From Lachnospiraceae bacterium (GTDB lineage Bacteria > Bacillota > Clostridia > Lachnospirales > Lachnospiraceae), in assembly GCA_022792835.1 (NCBI GenBank), contig JAAWBT010000026.1, positions 1-64,000 on the forward strand: a stretch of DNA of 64,000 nt, written 5' to 3'. Below are positions 7,511-16,551 of this stretch, in pieces. Position numbers and translations under genes: made by a program. Position 1 is the first letter of the stretch. Each line of letters begins with the position of its first letter. Below the pieces are notes generated by a model. It had not been told where the DNA came from. It ran no database searches and worked only from the letters and a program-made list of their open reading frames with translations.

Positions 7511-7552
7511 TTGCCATGACATAAAAATAAGATGACTGACAGGAGGCACAGC

Positions 7553-10500
7553 ATGTTTGCAAAGTTCAGTGTGAAAAAGCCGATGACTGTATTTGTGGCG
7601 GTGGTTTTGGTGTTGATTCTGGGCGTGGTTTCTTTTACGGAGATGACACCGGATCTGCTGCCCAGTATCAATCTGCCCTATGCGGTAGTGGCGACTACGT
7701 ACCTGGGAGCCAGCCCGGAGGAAGTGGAGACCACCGTGACCAGGCCAGTGGAGCAGTCCATGGCGACGCTCAATGATATCAATGAAGTGACTTCTGTTTC
7801 CAGTGAGAACATATCCATGGTTATTTTGGAATTCAACGACGAGGTAAACATGGATTCTGTGACTGTGGACATCCGGGAAAAGCTGGACCAGATCACAGGA
7901 TCTTGGAGTGACAGTGTCGGTTCCCCTCTGATCATGAAGATCAATCCGGATATGCTTCCCATCGTGGTGGCTTCGGTGGATGCCGACGACATGGACGTGA
8001 AAGAGATTTCTGCCTATGTGGAAGAGACAGTGCAGCCGGCTCTGGAGGGAGTGGGCGGCGTGGCCAGTGTATCTGCCTCTGGTCTTTTGGAGGAACAGAT
8101 CAACGTGGTGATCCGAAAAGAGCTGGTGGATGGCGTCAATGAAACCCTCAAGGATTCGATCAGAGATTCTTTGAGTGAGGCGGAGGATGCTCTGGGCGAG
8201 GCAGAGGAGAAGATTGCCCAAGGCAAGGCAGAACTTGAAAAGCAGACATCCCAGTTCCAGAGCGGGATGGTTCAGGCAGATCAGGCTCTTTCTGAGGCCA
8301 GAATGCAGATCCTCCAGGGAGAAGTTGCCCTGGACCGGGCAGAGGAAGAATTAAAGACCAGGGAAAGCGAGGCGCTAAGTCAAGCCGGTTACTCCAATGT
8401 GGACGAGATGGAGGCCGGACTTAAAGCTTCCCTGGAGCAGTTAAACGGCCTTCTTGCCCAGGAGGAGACCATCCGGGCCGGCCTTTCCCAGCTGGAAAGC
8501 GGCGTTGCCCAGTTGGATGGGGGCCTTTCTCAGATTGAGGATGGTCTTTCTCAGGTGGCAGAGGGAAAGGAGCAGCTTGAGACAGCGAAGACGGCTTATG
8601 AGGCATTGCTGCAGCAGAATGTCATTGACGAGGAAGGAAACCTGCTGATTCCGGCGGAGACTCCGGGGTATGAGCAGATTGCCGCTCAGGTGGCAGAGCT
8701 TAAGATGGTGATGGATACCTATGAACAGACGCTTGGGACTCTGGAGGCTACAGAGACAGATCTGACTGGAAAAAAGGCGGAGCTGACGAACCAGAAAACA
8801 GAACTGGAGGTCAAAAAAGCAGAGGCGGAAACGGCTGTCGCCCAGATCGACAAGATCAAAAGTGAAGGGACGATGGAACAGCTTCAGACCGGCCTTTCCG
8901 GAATCGAGGCGCTGCGGGCCGGAAAGGCCCAGATGGCGGCTGCCAGGGCAGAACTTGCCTCAGGGAAAGAAACTCTTCTTGCGAAGGCTCAGCAAGCCGG
9001 CATGACCAAATACGAGGCCCAGGCTCAGCTTGATGAAGCCAAACGGCAGCTGGAGGAAGGCGAGAAAGAATTTAATACCCAGAAGGAGACCTTTGACAAT
9101 TCGAAAGAGACAGCTCTTGCTGCGGCTGATGTTTCTGACAAGCTGACGGTGGAGATGGTCGCCCAGATCCTGACGGCACAGAATTTTGCCATGCCTGCAG
9201 GTTATGTGACAGAGGACGGGGTCCAGTATCTGGTGCGTGTGGGCAACAAATTAGAAGATATGGAAGAGCTTGAAAACCTGCTCCTGTTCGACCCCGGCAT
9301 GGAAGATGCAAAGCCTATCCGCCTGTCCGATGTGGCAGAGGTTTATAAAAGTGACAATAGCGCCGATATTTATGCAAAGATCAACGGGAATGACGGCGTG
9401 GTGCTTTCCATTGAAAAACAGCCTACCTACGCGACAGCCGATGTGGCGGAAAGTATTCAGAAAAAATTTGATCAGCTGGAAGAGAGCCATCCTGGGCTTC
9501 ATTTTACCATGTTGTCCAATCAGGGAGATTATATCCATCTGGTGGTGGACTCCGTACTGAATAATCTCTTTTACGGGGCAATCCTGGCTATTGTCATCCT
9601 GCTGTTATTCCTCAAAGATCTGCGGCCAACGGTGATCATTGCCTGTTCCATCCCCATCAGTGTAATTTTTGCCATTGTGCTGATGTATTTTTCCGGCGTG
9701 ACCCTCAATATGATCTCTCTGTCAGGTCTGGCAGTGGGTGTGGGCATGCTGGTGGATAATTCAGTCGTTGTGATCGAAAATATTTACCGGCTGAGAAATA
9801 AAGGCGCATCGGCCGTTCAGGCGGCGGTCAGCGGTACGGTCCAGGTGGCGGGAGCCATCACTTCCTCTACCTTGACTACGGTCAGTGTGTTTGTCCCCAT
9901 TGTCTTTATCCACGGTATGACGAGGCAGCTGTTTACGGATATGGCCCTTACCATTACCTATTCTCTGGTGGCCAGCCTGATTGTAGCCATGACCCTGGTT
10001 CCGGCCATGGCATCGGGAATGTTAAAGAAGAAACAGAAAGAGCGGTCCCACAGGCTCTTTGACGGGATGTTAAAGGGCTATGAAACAGCCGTTCGTTGGT
10101 GTCTAAAGCATCGGGCTCTCACACTGGTTGCGGCAGTGGGACTTTTGGTGTTCAGTGTCATTGCCAGCACCAGCCGGGGGACGGCCTATATGCCGGAGAT
10201 GGACAGCACACAGATTTCTGTGTCCATGGAAATGCCGGAAGAGGCCACGGCGGAGGAGGGCCGGAAAATGGCGGATGAAGTCATTGAACGGATTATGTCC
10301 GTAGAGGATGTGGAGACAGTCGGCGCTATGATGGGAGGAGACGGAATGATGTCCATGATGGGCGCAGGCGCTTCTGGCTCCGTATCCATTTATGCGATCC
10401 TGAAAGAAGAAAAATCGGCCTCCAGCCAGGAGATCGCCGCTCAGATCGAGGGGGCCTGCGCCGATCTGGAATGCAGCGTCTCTGCCAGTGGTTCTACAAT

Positions 10501-11641
10501 GGATATCAGTGCCCTTGGCGGTTCCGGCATAAGCATCAACGTGAGCGGGAGAGATCTGGATGAACTTCGGGCGGCGGCAGAGGCCGTGGCAGAGAGGCTT
10601 GCCTGTGTCAAAGGAGTTGTCGATGTGACGGACGGTATCGAAGATCCGACCCCGGAGCTTCGTGTGGTTATTGACAAGGAAAAAGCCATGGAACAGGGCG
10701 TGACGGTGGCCCAGGCCTATATGGATCTGCAGAGCGCCCTCCGTTCAGAAAAGGAGGCCACAGAGCTTTCAGAGGGAACAAAAGGCTATTCTGTCGTGGT
10801 GGATGATGCTTCCCTGGCAGATTTTGAACGGGAGGATATGGAGCGTTACAGGTTCCATGTGACCGGAATGGACGGCGAGGAAAAGGAGATTGCTTTAAGA
10901 GATATTGCCACAATCGAGGAGACGGAGAGCCTTTCTTCCATCCGAAGGGAGAGCCAGAGGCGTTACCTGACAGTCAGCGGTCAGATCGAGGAGGGCTACA
11001 ATGTGGGCCTGGTCAGTGAGGATGTGGAAAAAGCTTTTGAGGATTTTGTACTTCCAGAGGGCTGTTCCATGGAATTTGCCGGGGAGAATGAGACCATTGT
11101 GGAGGCCCTGAACCAATTAATTAAGATGCTGCTGGTGGCAGTAGCCTTTATTTATCTGATCATGGTGGCACAGTTCCAGTCGTTGCTGTCGCCCTTCATC
11201 GTCATGTTCACGATTCCACTGGCCTTCACAGGAGGCTTTCTGGGACTGTTCCTCACGGGACAGGAGGTCAGCGTCATTGCCATGATCGGTTTTGTCATGC
11301 TGGCCGGAATCATCGTAAACAACGGGATTGTGCTGGTGGATTATATCAATCAGCTGCGGATTGAGGGGACCGAAAAACGGGAGGCTATCGTGGAGGCCGG
11401 CGTGACCCGTATGCGTCCCATCCTGATGACAGCTCTGACCACCATTCTGGGGCTTGCCACCATGGCTGTCGGTGTGGGGACCGGCGCAGAGATGATGCAG
11501 CCGGTGGCGATCGTTACCATCGGAGGCCTGCTCTATGCGACACTCATGACCCTGTTTGTGGTTCCGGTGCTGTATGATCTTTTCCACAGGCGGAAGATGC
11601 GCGTTGTGAAAGAAGAAGAGCTGGAGATATTGGATGAATAA
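7553..11641 (+). CDS. RND-family efflux transporter with long coiled-coil insert
   Basis: Proton-driven efflux pump of the AcrB/SwrC (HAE) type. At 1362 residues it is about 300 longer than the usual 1030-1065. The extra part is a glutamate/lysine/alanine/glutamine-rich coiled coil at about residues 192-520, inserted in the first extracytoplasmic loop after the first porter subdomain (LEEQINVVIRKEL) and before the segment VEMVAQILTAQN. Membrane parts are normal: TM1 near the N-terminus, TM2-6 at about 660-845 with the proton-relay motif LVDNSVVVIENI (D kept, the second D is N), and TM8-12 at the C-terminus with IIVNNGIVLVDY in place of the AcrB lysine. AGGAGG lies 6 bases before the chosen ATG. 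In a single-membrane cell the insert may do the work of an adaptor; that is inference. Confidence 0.93.
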   Translation: MFAKFSVKKPMTVFVAVVLVLILGVVSFTEMTPDLLPSINLPYAVVATTYLGASPEEVETTVTRPVEQSMATLNDINEVTSVSSENISMVILEFNDEVNMDSVTVDIREKLDQITGSWSDSVGSPLIMKINPDMLPIVVASVDADDMDVKEISAYVEETVQPALEGVGGVASVSASGLLEEQINVVIRKELVDGVNETLKDSIRDSLSEAEDALGEAEEKIAQGKAELEKQTSQFQSGMVQADQALSEARMQILQGEVALDRAEEELKTRESEALSQAGYSNVDEMEAGLKASLEQLNGLLAQEETIRAGLSQLESGVAQLDGGLSQIEDGLSQVAEGKEQLETAKTAYEALLQQNVIDEEGNLLIPAETPGYEQIAAQVAELKMVMDTYEQTLGTLEATETDLTGKKAELTNQKTELEVKKAEAETAVAQIDKIKSEGTMEQLQTGLSGIEALRAGKAQMAAARAELASGKETLLAKAQQAGMTKYEAQAQLDEAKRQLEEGEKEFNTQKETFDNSKETALAAADVSDKLTVEMVAQILTAQNFAMPAGYVTEDGVQYLVRVGNKLEDMEELENLLLFDPGMEDAKPIRLSDVAEVYKSDNSADIYAKINGNDGVVLSIEKQPTYATADVAESIQKKFDQLEESHPGLHFTMLSNQGDYIHLVVDSVLNNLFYGAILAIVILLLFLKDLRPTVIIACSIPISVIFAIVLMYFSGVTLNMISLSGLAVGVGMLVDNSVVVIENIYRLRNKGASAVQAAVSGTVQVAGAITSSTLTTVSVFVPIVFIHGMTRQLFTDMALTITYSLVASLIVAMTLVPAMASGMLKKKQKERSHRLFDGMLKGYETAVRWCLKHRALTLVAAVGLLVFSVIASTSRGTAYMPEMDSTQISVSMEMPEEATAEEGRKMADEVIERIMSVEDVETVGAMMGGDGMMSMMGAGASGSVSIYAILKEEKSASSQEIAAQIEGACADLECSVSASGSTMDISALGGSGISINVSGRDLDELRAAAEAVAERLACVKGVVDVTDGIEDPTPELRVVIDKEKAMEQGVTVAQAYMDLQSALRSEKEATELSEGTKGYSVVVDDASLADFEREDMERYRFHVTGMDGEEKEIALRDIATIEETESLSSIRRESQRRYLTVSGQIEEGYNVGLVSEDVEKAFEDFVLPEGCSMEFAGENETIVEALNQLIKMLLVAVAFIYLIMVAQFQSLLSPFIVMFTIPLAFTGGFLGLFLTGQEVSVIAMIGFVMLAGIIVNNGIVLVDYINQLRIEGTEKREAIVEAGVTRMRPILMTALTTILGLATMAVGVGTGAEMMQPVAIVTIGGLLYATLMTLFVVPVLYDLFHRRKMRVVKEEELEILDE

Positions 11642-12263
11642 GGGGATAGTTTCAAAAAAAGAAATTCTGTTCCAAAGCATATGGAAGCTTCACATGGAAG
11701 GGACGGACTGGGGGAGTATCCGCATGGGGGCTGTCGCAGCAGCTTCCGGCATTCCCAAAGGAACGATTTATGAGCATTTCCGCAGCAAGGATCAACTGAT
11801 CGCCGAAACGATTATCTGGTCTCTGAAAAAAGAGGCAGAAGAGATTTATCGGAAAATGGCGGAAGCCTCCGGTTTTGCGGCTATGCTGGATGTGGTTTTT
11901 GAGTGGGTTGGTTCGCCCCAGGGACGTGTGCTGTTTCTGATGTGGTTTATGGACAAGGGAAAATTTCCGGAAAGCTTAAAGAAAGAGCTTTATAACTTCG
12001 GTCGGAGAGACTGTGAGGGGCTGGATACGGCAGAGCGGGTGACAGAGGCATTAATCCGGTCAGGCTTTCAGGACGGCGCTTTGGAGACGGAGGGAGGACG
12101 GCTGGCAAGACAGACGGCGCTTTACAGTGCTCTGGCCCCGGTGATAGCCTATAGCATGTTTCCGAACCGGTACGAGGGGATTTCCTGGGAAGAAGTAAAG
12201 AGTTATTCCCAGTGGATTTTCACAGGAGCTTTCCGAAAAAATAAAGAAACGGGAAGGGTTTGA
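11634..12263 (+). CDS. TetR-family transcriptional regulator
   Basis: Likely repressor of the RND operon. The 209-residue protein has an N-terminal helix-turn-helix at about residues 26-62 (MGAVAAASGIPKGTIYEHFRS is cut here to its key part SGIPKGTIYEHF) and a helical ligand domain. It overlaps the 3' end of the RND gene by 8 bp (ATGAATAA), so it is translationally coupled and in the same transcript. The 10-2-10 palindrome just after the operon promoter is the obvious target, giving negative feedback. The inducer is unknown. Confidence 0.88.
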   Translation: MNKGIVSKKEILFQSIWKLHMEGTDWGSIRMGAVAAASGIPKGTIYEHFRSKDQLIAETIIWSLKKEAEEIYRKMAEASGFAAMLDVVFEWVGSPQGRVLFLMWFMDKGKFPESLKKELYNFGRRDCEGLDTAERVTEALIRSGFQDGALETEGGRLARQTALYSALAPVIAYSMFPNRYEGISWEEVKSYSQWIFTGAFRKNKETGRV

Positions 12264-12267
12264 TGGT

Positions 12268-13503
12268 ATGAAAAAGAAATGGTTTTGCCTGTTTCTGGCA
12301 ATCGGAAGTATTTTTTTGCTGAATGGCTGCGGCAAAGAGAAGGCCAAAGAGGAACAGGAAGGGATGTCTGACCAGATTGTGGAGCTGACTGTTTGGGGCG
12401 GGGAAGAGGACGAGGAACTTCTCCAGGAATTGTTTGCTTCCTTTCAGTCTCATTATGCAGATCAGGCAGATTTCCGTATCACCTATCAGGTTCAGAGCGA
12501 ATCTGGCTGTAAAGATGCTTTACTGGGTGATCTGGAGGCAGGGGCGGATGTGTTTGCCTTCGCAGACGACCAGGTGGCGCCTCTGGCCGCCGCGGGAGCC
12601 TTGGATCCAATTGAAGATGAGGAGGAGATTCGGGCGGCCAATCTGCCTGCTTCCGTAGAAGCAGCTTCAGTGGGAAGTACGCTTTATGCTTATCCGCTGA
12701 CGGCGGATAATGGTTACTTTCTCTATTATAACAAGGCATATTTCTCAGAGGAAGAGATTCAGAGTTTAAACCAAATGGTAGAGATTGCGGCAAGAGAAGG
12801 AAAATTTTTGACTATGGATTGGTCTTCTGCCTGGTATGTGTACGCCTTTTTCGGCAATACGGGCCTGGAGGTTGGTTTGAATGAGGATGGTCTGACCAAT
12901 TACTGTACCTGGAATGGTACGGAGGGCCAGATCCAGGGCGTGGATGTGGCCCAGGGGATGTTGGATATCGCCGCAAGTCCGGGCTTTTTAAACTGTACAG
13001 ACGAGGGCTTTCTTGCCGGTGTGAAGGATGGATCTGTGATTGCCGGGATCAGCGGAGTCTGGAATGCGGTGGCAGTGGAGGAAGCCTGGGGCGGGCAGTT
13101 TGGTGCGGCGAAGCTGCCGGCTTATAACTGCCGCGGCAAACAGGTGCAGATGGCATCCTTTTCAGGCTGCAAGTTAATCGGCGTGAATGCCTATTCAGAA
13201 CATCCGGAGTGGGCGGCCAGACTTGCCGAGTGGATCAGCAATGAAAGTGGACAGATGCTCCGGTTTGAGAAGCGGGGCCAGGGGCCGTCCAATATCCGCG
13301 CGGCCGGTTCAGAAGGAGTGCAGAAATCGCCTGCCATCAAAGCGCTTTTGGAACAGTCAGAATTTTCTCAGCTTCAGCGGGTGGGAGGAAAATTCTGGGA
13401 TCCTGTGTCGCTCTTTGCCGGCAGCATGGCCCAGGGAAACCCTTCTGGTGTCTCCCTTCAAGAACAGCTTGACCGTCTGGTGGAGGGTGTGACGGCGCGG
13501 TAA
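12268..13503 (+). CDS. Extracellular solute-binding lipoprotein, family 1 (sugar type)
   Basis: Surface-anchored binding protein of the maltose-binding fold. The 411-residue protein has a lipoprotein signal peptide with lipobox LNGC (lipid-modified C21) and a mature part starting with an acidic linker and the typical beta strand VELTVWGG. Further fold features include ADVFAFADDQVAPLAAAGAL and the mid-protein YAYPLTADNGYFLYYNK, which matches the usual hinge segment of MalE-like proteins. No ABC permease or ATPase gene is next to it. It sits between a TetR gene (4 bases upstream) and a chemoreceptor gene (51 bases downstream), so it may present ligand to the receptor rather than to a transporter. 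That role is inference from gene order. Confidence 0.85.
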   Translation: MKKKWFCLFLAIGSIFLLNGCGKEKAKEEQEGMSDQIVELTVWGGEEDEELLQELFASFQSHYADQADFRITYQVQSESGCKDALLGDLEAGADVFAFADDQVAPLAAAGALDPIEDEEEIRAANLPASVEAASVGSTLYAYPLTADNGYFLYYNKAYFSEEEIQSLNQMVEIAAREGKFLTMDWSSAWYVYAFFGNTGLEVGLNEDGLTNYCTWNGTEGQIQGVDVAQGMLDIAASPGFLNCTDEGFLAGVKDGSVIAGISGVWNAVAVEEAWGGQFGAAKLPAYNCRGKQVQMASFSGCKLIGVNAYSEHPEWAARLAEWISNESGQMLRFEKRGQGPSNIRAAGSEGVQKSPAIKALLEQSEFSQLQRVGGKFWDPVSLFAGSMAQGNPSGVSLQEQLDRLVEGVTAR

Positions 13504-13554
13504 AAACAGAGAGATTCGGATTAAAAAAATGACGATGGTTTGGGAGGAAGTTGT

Positions 13555-15141
13555 ATGAAAGGCAAACTGACATTGCAGCAGCGTCTGCTTCTGCCGGTCC
13601 TTCTGCTGGGAATGATCACTCTGCTGTCCAATATCCTGGCAGTGTTCGGGATCAATAATGTGAACGGCAATGCAGGGGTGATTGTTGACGAGTACATGGT
13701 CAGTGAGGCGAAGCTGGAGGAGATTCGGCATTCGATGATGAATATCCACCGCCTGGCGCTGTCTCATATCGTGGCGGCGGACCATGCCACGATGATCCGG
13801 CTGGTGGGGGAGATCAAGGAGGAAGAGGCGGCCCTGGACGAAAAGCTGGAGGCTTATGAACCATACGTTGCAAAAGGAGAGATGGAGACTTACGGCACGC
13901 TTCTTACGGCTTATGATTCCTTTAAGCACTCTCTGGTTTCGCTGGTTAGTGCCAGTGCGGACAGCAAAACGCAGGAGGCTTATGCCATGGCTAACGGGGA
14001 TGTGGCAGACTGGAGCAGCGTAGTCGAGGAGGAGATTGACGTCCTCTATGCTTCCGTCAGTGTACAGGCAGAACAGGCAAGAGGGCATCTGTTCGTGGTA
14101 TATGTTATTTCCCTGGTCACCAGCGCCCTTGCGCTGGCAGCGGGGGTTGTTCTGGTGCTGGCGGCTTTTCGGATTATCCGGAAATCAGTCATTGCACCGA
14201 TCCGGGACGCCATGGGGATGCTCAAGGACAGTTCGGAGCGTATCAGCGGCGTGGTAGGCGAGGTGCGGGAACGGACCAGAACTTCTCATGAAAGTGTCCG
14301 GAAGCTATCCGGCTTAACAGATGAACTTTCAGCCGCTTTTGAGGAGATTGCTGGAAATGCCGCCTCCATCAGCGACAATGCGTCCGGCACCCAGAGCGAT
14401 ACCAAGAGAATGGTGGAAGAATGTTCTGCAATCACAGCTTATTCTGTGGATATGCGGGGACGGGCAGAAGAGATGGAGCAGGCGGCGAAGAGAAATATGG
14501 AAGCAATCCGTGCCAAGACGGAGGAAATCATGTCTGTGCTCCACGGGGCAATTGAGAAAAGCCGGAGTGTGGACCAGATTAATGTTTTGACCGAAGATAT
14601 TCTTTCCATTTCATCCACCACAGATCTGATTGCCGTCAATGCCTCGATTGAGGCGGCCAGAGCCGGCAAGTCAGGAGAAGGCTTTGCGGTGGTAGCACAG
14701 GAGATCCGCCGTCTGGCTGATTCCTGCGCCACCACCGCGGGACACATTCAGGAGGTCAGCGGGGTTGTCACCAGCGCTGTAGATTATCTTTCTGAAAGTG
14801 CCAAAGAGCTGGTGGATTATATGGGAAAGAATATCCTGACACAGTTTGAGGTGTCGGTTCAGTCCGGCAGGCAGTACCGGGAAGATGCCGCCTATGTGGA
14901 ACATTCGATGGGCGCATTTAACAGCCGGACAGACAGACTGCAAAATGCTATGGATGAAATTGCAGATTCAATCTCCGGCATTTCCGGGGCAATCGAAGGG
15001 GCGCTTCCTGACGTCACCGGCGCAGCAAACAGTACTCGTGCCCTGGCAGAAGATATGGCTGGCATTGCCGCCCGCATGGATACGAATCAGGAGATTGTCG
15101 GCGAGCTTCAGAGGCAGACAGAGGTTTTTGCCAATCTGTAG
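13555..15141 (+). CDS. Methyl-accepting chemotaxis protein
   Basis: Transmembrane chemoreceptor. The 528-residue protein has TM1 at about residues 10-36, a helical extracytoplasmic sensor (about 37-175, four-helix-bundle type), TM2 at about 176-204 and a cytoplasmic signalling coiled coil. Its hairpin tip is at about residue 375 (GEGFAVVAQEIRRLAD), the CheA/CheW contact region. A clear HAMP domain was not recognised between TM2 and the coiled coil, only a short linker. GGGAGG precedes the chosen ATG. It is the last gene of the RND-TetR-binding protein transcript, which ends at the terminator at 15200. No other chemotaxis gene is in the window. Confidence 0.92.
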   Translation: MKGKLTLQQRLLLPVLLLGMITLLSNILAVFGINNVNGNAGVIVDEYMVSEAKLEEIRHSMMNIHRLALSHIVAADHATMIRLVGEIKEEEAALDEKLEAYEPYVAKGEMETYGTLLTAYDSFKHSLVSLVSASADSKTQEAYAMANGDVADWSSVVEEEIDVLYASVSVQAEQARGHLFVVYVISLVTSALALAAGVVLVLAAFRIIRKSVIAPIRDAMGMLKDSSERISGVVGEVRERTRTSHESVRKLSGLTDELSAAFEEIAGNAASISDNASGTQSDTKRMVEECSAITAYSVDMRGRAEEMEQAAKRNMEAIRAKTEEIMSVLHGAIEKSRSVDQINVLTEDILSISSTTDLIAVNASIEAARAGKSGEGFAVVAQEIRRLADSCATTAGHIQEVSGVVTSAVDYLSESAKELVDYMGKNILTQFEVSVQSGRQYREDAAYVEHSMGAFNSRTDRLQNAMDEIADSISGISGAIEGALPDVTGAANSTRALAEDMAGIAARMDTNQEIVGELQRQTEVFANL

Positions 15142-15199
15142 CCGGAAGTGCGCCTGTCTGGATTTTTCATGAAAAAACAGATGGCATGAGTTTTCAGGT

Positions 15200-15240
15200 C
15201 CCCCGCATATCATGGTAGAAATGGTATGCGGGGGTTTTTT
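15200..15240 (+). terminator. Strong terminator ending the RND-MCP operon
   Basis: CCCCCGCATA (15200-15209) pairs perfectly with TATGCGGGGG (15225-15234), then TTTTTT. The T-run abuts the ATG of spmB at 15241, so terminator and spmB translation start are fused. Confidence 0.9.
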
Positions 15241-15756
15241 ATGATCTATATTTCCAATCTGATGATTCCCTCATTGGTCTGTCTGGTGGCAGTGTACGGG
15301 CTTCTAGAAAAACGTCCTATTTTTGAGGATTTTATCCGGGGAGCAAAAGAGGGGTTAAAGACTGTGTGGGGAATCCTGCCGACCCTGGTGGGACTGATGA
15401 TCGGAACGGGAATTCTCAGGGCTTCTGGTTTTTTGGATGTGCTGGCTCTGTGGCTTTCCAGACTAATCCCGGCGGTCCTTCTCCCGGCCCAGGTGCTTCC
15501 TATCATTTTGGTGAAATTGTTTTCCTCCTCAGCAGCAACCGGCCTGGCTCTGGATGTGTTCAAGGAATTTGGGCCAGATTCTCTGTCAGGCCGCATGGTA
15601 TCCATTATCTTAAGCTGCACAGAAACCGTCTTTTATACCATGAGCGTCTACTTTATGAGCGTGAAGATTAAGAAAACCAGATATACTCTGGCAGGGGCGC
15701 TGTCTGCGACCCTTGCAGGCGTTTTGGCAAGTGTCTGGCTGGCCGGGCGGATGTGA
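15241..15756 (+). CDS. spmB: Spore maturation protein B
   Basis: Membrane protein needed for full spore core dehydration in Bacillus; member of the nucleoside-recognition/Gate domain family. The 171-residue protein is mostly hydrophobic, with family hallmarks PTLVGLMIGTGILRASGFLD cut to its core LVGLMIGTGILRASG, then KLFSSSAATGLALD, and SCTETVFYTMSVYF near the C-terminus. The usual partner spmA is not adjacent. The start is unusual: the ATG directly follows the T-run of the upstream terminator, and the only possible ribosome binding sequence is GGGGG inside the terminator stem. An ATG at 15226 within the stem is an alternative adding five residues. Confidence 0.9.
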   Translation: MIYISNLMIPSLVCLVAVYGLLEKRPIFEDFIRGAKEGLKTVWGILPTLVGLMIGTGILRASGFLDVLALWLSRLIPAVLLPAQVLPIILVKLFSSSAATGLALDVFKEFGPDSLSGRMVSIILSCTETVFYTMSVYFMSVKIKKTRYTLAGALSATLAGVLASVWLAGRM

Positions 15757-15777
15757 CAAAATTTGTAGAGATAAGAC

Positions 15778-15806
15778 TTGTGTTTTTTCGGAATCTGCGG
15801 TACACT
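15778..15806 (+). promoter_or_regulatory. Probable promoter of the pab operon
   Basis: TTGTGT at 15778-15783, 17-bp spacer, TACACT at 15801-15806. It would give a leader of about 130 nt before pabA; no known riboswitch was recognised there. Confidence 0.55.
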
Positions 15807-15942
15807 GTCTAAAGAAAAAGGCAAGGATACGGACCGGGCCGTAAGGCGGCGCGGAGACAGGCTTTGGGGCAGATTTTGCTTCCAGGATGCTTTGGTGTCA
15901 AGAACGACTGTGCCAGAACATTCAGAAAGTGAGGGGAAGCCT

Positions 15943-16551
15943 GTGTATTTTATGCTGGACAATTATGACTCGTTTGTCTATAACCTGTCGGCTTATTTTA
16001 AGGAGCTGGGGCAGGAAATTCTGGTGAAGCGTGAAAATGAGATCACGCTTTCTGAACTTGAGGCGCTTGGGCCGGAGGGAATCATTCTTTCTCCAGGGCC
16101 GGGAAAGCCGTCGGATGCAGAAATGTCTCTGCAGATTCTGGAACAGTGGAAAGGAAAAATCCCAATTTTGGGCGTGTGTCTGGGCCATCAGGCGATGGGC
16201 CACTATTTTGGCGCTCAGGTGGAAAAAGGGAGTTGTCCCATGCATGGGAAGCTTGCGGCCATTACCCACAATGGAAAGGGGCTGTTTTTTGGACTTAAGC
16301 AGCGTTTTCGGGCCACAAGATATCATTCACTCATGGTCAGTGGGAAAGGTTTTCCAAGGGAGCTCTCGGTGGATGCGGTGTCTGCCCAGGATGGCGTGAT
16401 TATGGGGATTTCCCATAAAACTTATCCGGTTTATGGCGTACAATTCCATCCGGAAGCGGTGCTGACAGAATGCGGCCTGGAGCTTTTGGACAATTTCAGG
16501 AAAATCTGTGAGGAATGGAGGAAAGCCTATGAGAACCATAAGAGTGATTGA
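15943..16551 (+). CDS. pabA: Aminodeoxychorismate synthase, glutamine amidotransferase subunit
   Basis: Releases ammonia from glutamine for PabB in p-aminobenzoate (folate) synthesis. The 202-residue class I amidotransferase starts with the strand LDNYDSFVYNL, has the catalytic cysteine in GVCLGHQAMG (about C78) and the His/Glu pair in VQFHPEAVLTE (about H169/E171). The chosen start is GTG with GAGGGG upstream; an ATG 9 bases later is possible, and a longer in-frame reading upstream lacks a site. The TrpG-type enzyme is very similar, but the downstream pabB and pabC genes assign this one to folate. It overlaps pabB by 23 bp. Confidence 0.92.
   Translation: MYFMLDNYDSFVYNLSAYFKELGQEILVKRENEITLSELEALGPEGIILSPGPGKPSDAEMSLQILEQWKGKIPILGVCLGHQAMGHYFGAQVEKGSCPMHGKLAAITHNGKGLFFGLKQRFRATRYHSLMVSGKGFPRELSVDAVSAQDGVIMGISHKTYPVYGVQFHPEAVLTECGLELLDNFRKICEEWRKAYENHKSD

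Noticed and set aside
7489-7511. Palindrome as a transcription terminator
   Set aside because: The hairpin is followed by only four T, and it lies about 7-28 bases after a perfect promoter of a real operon; an operator explains it better.
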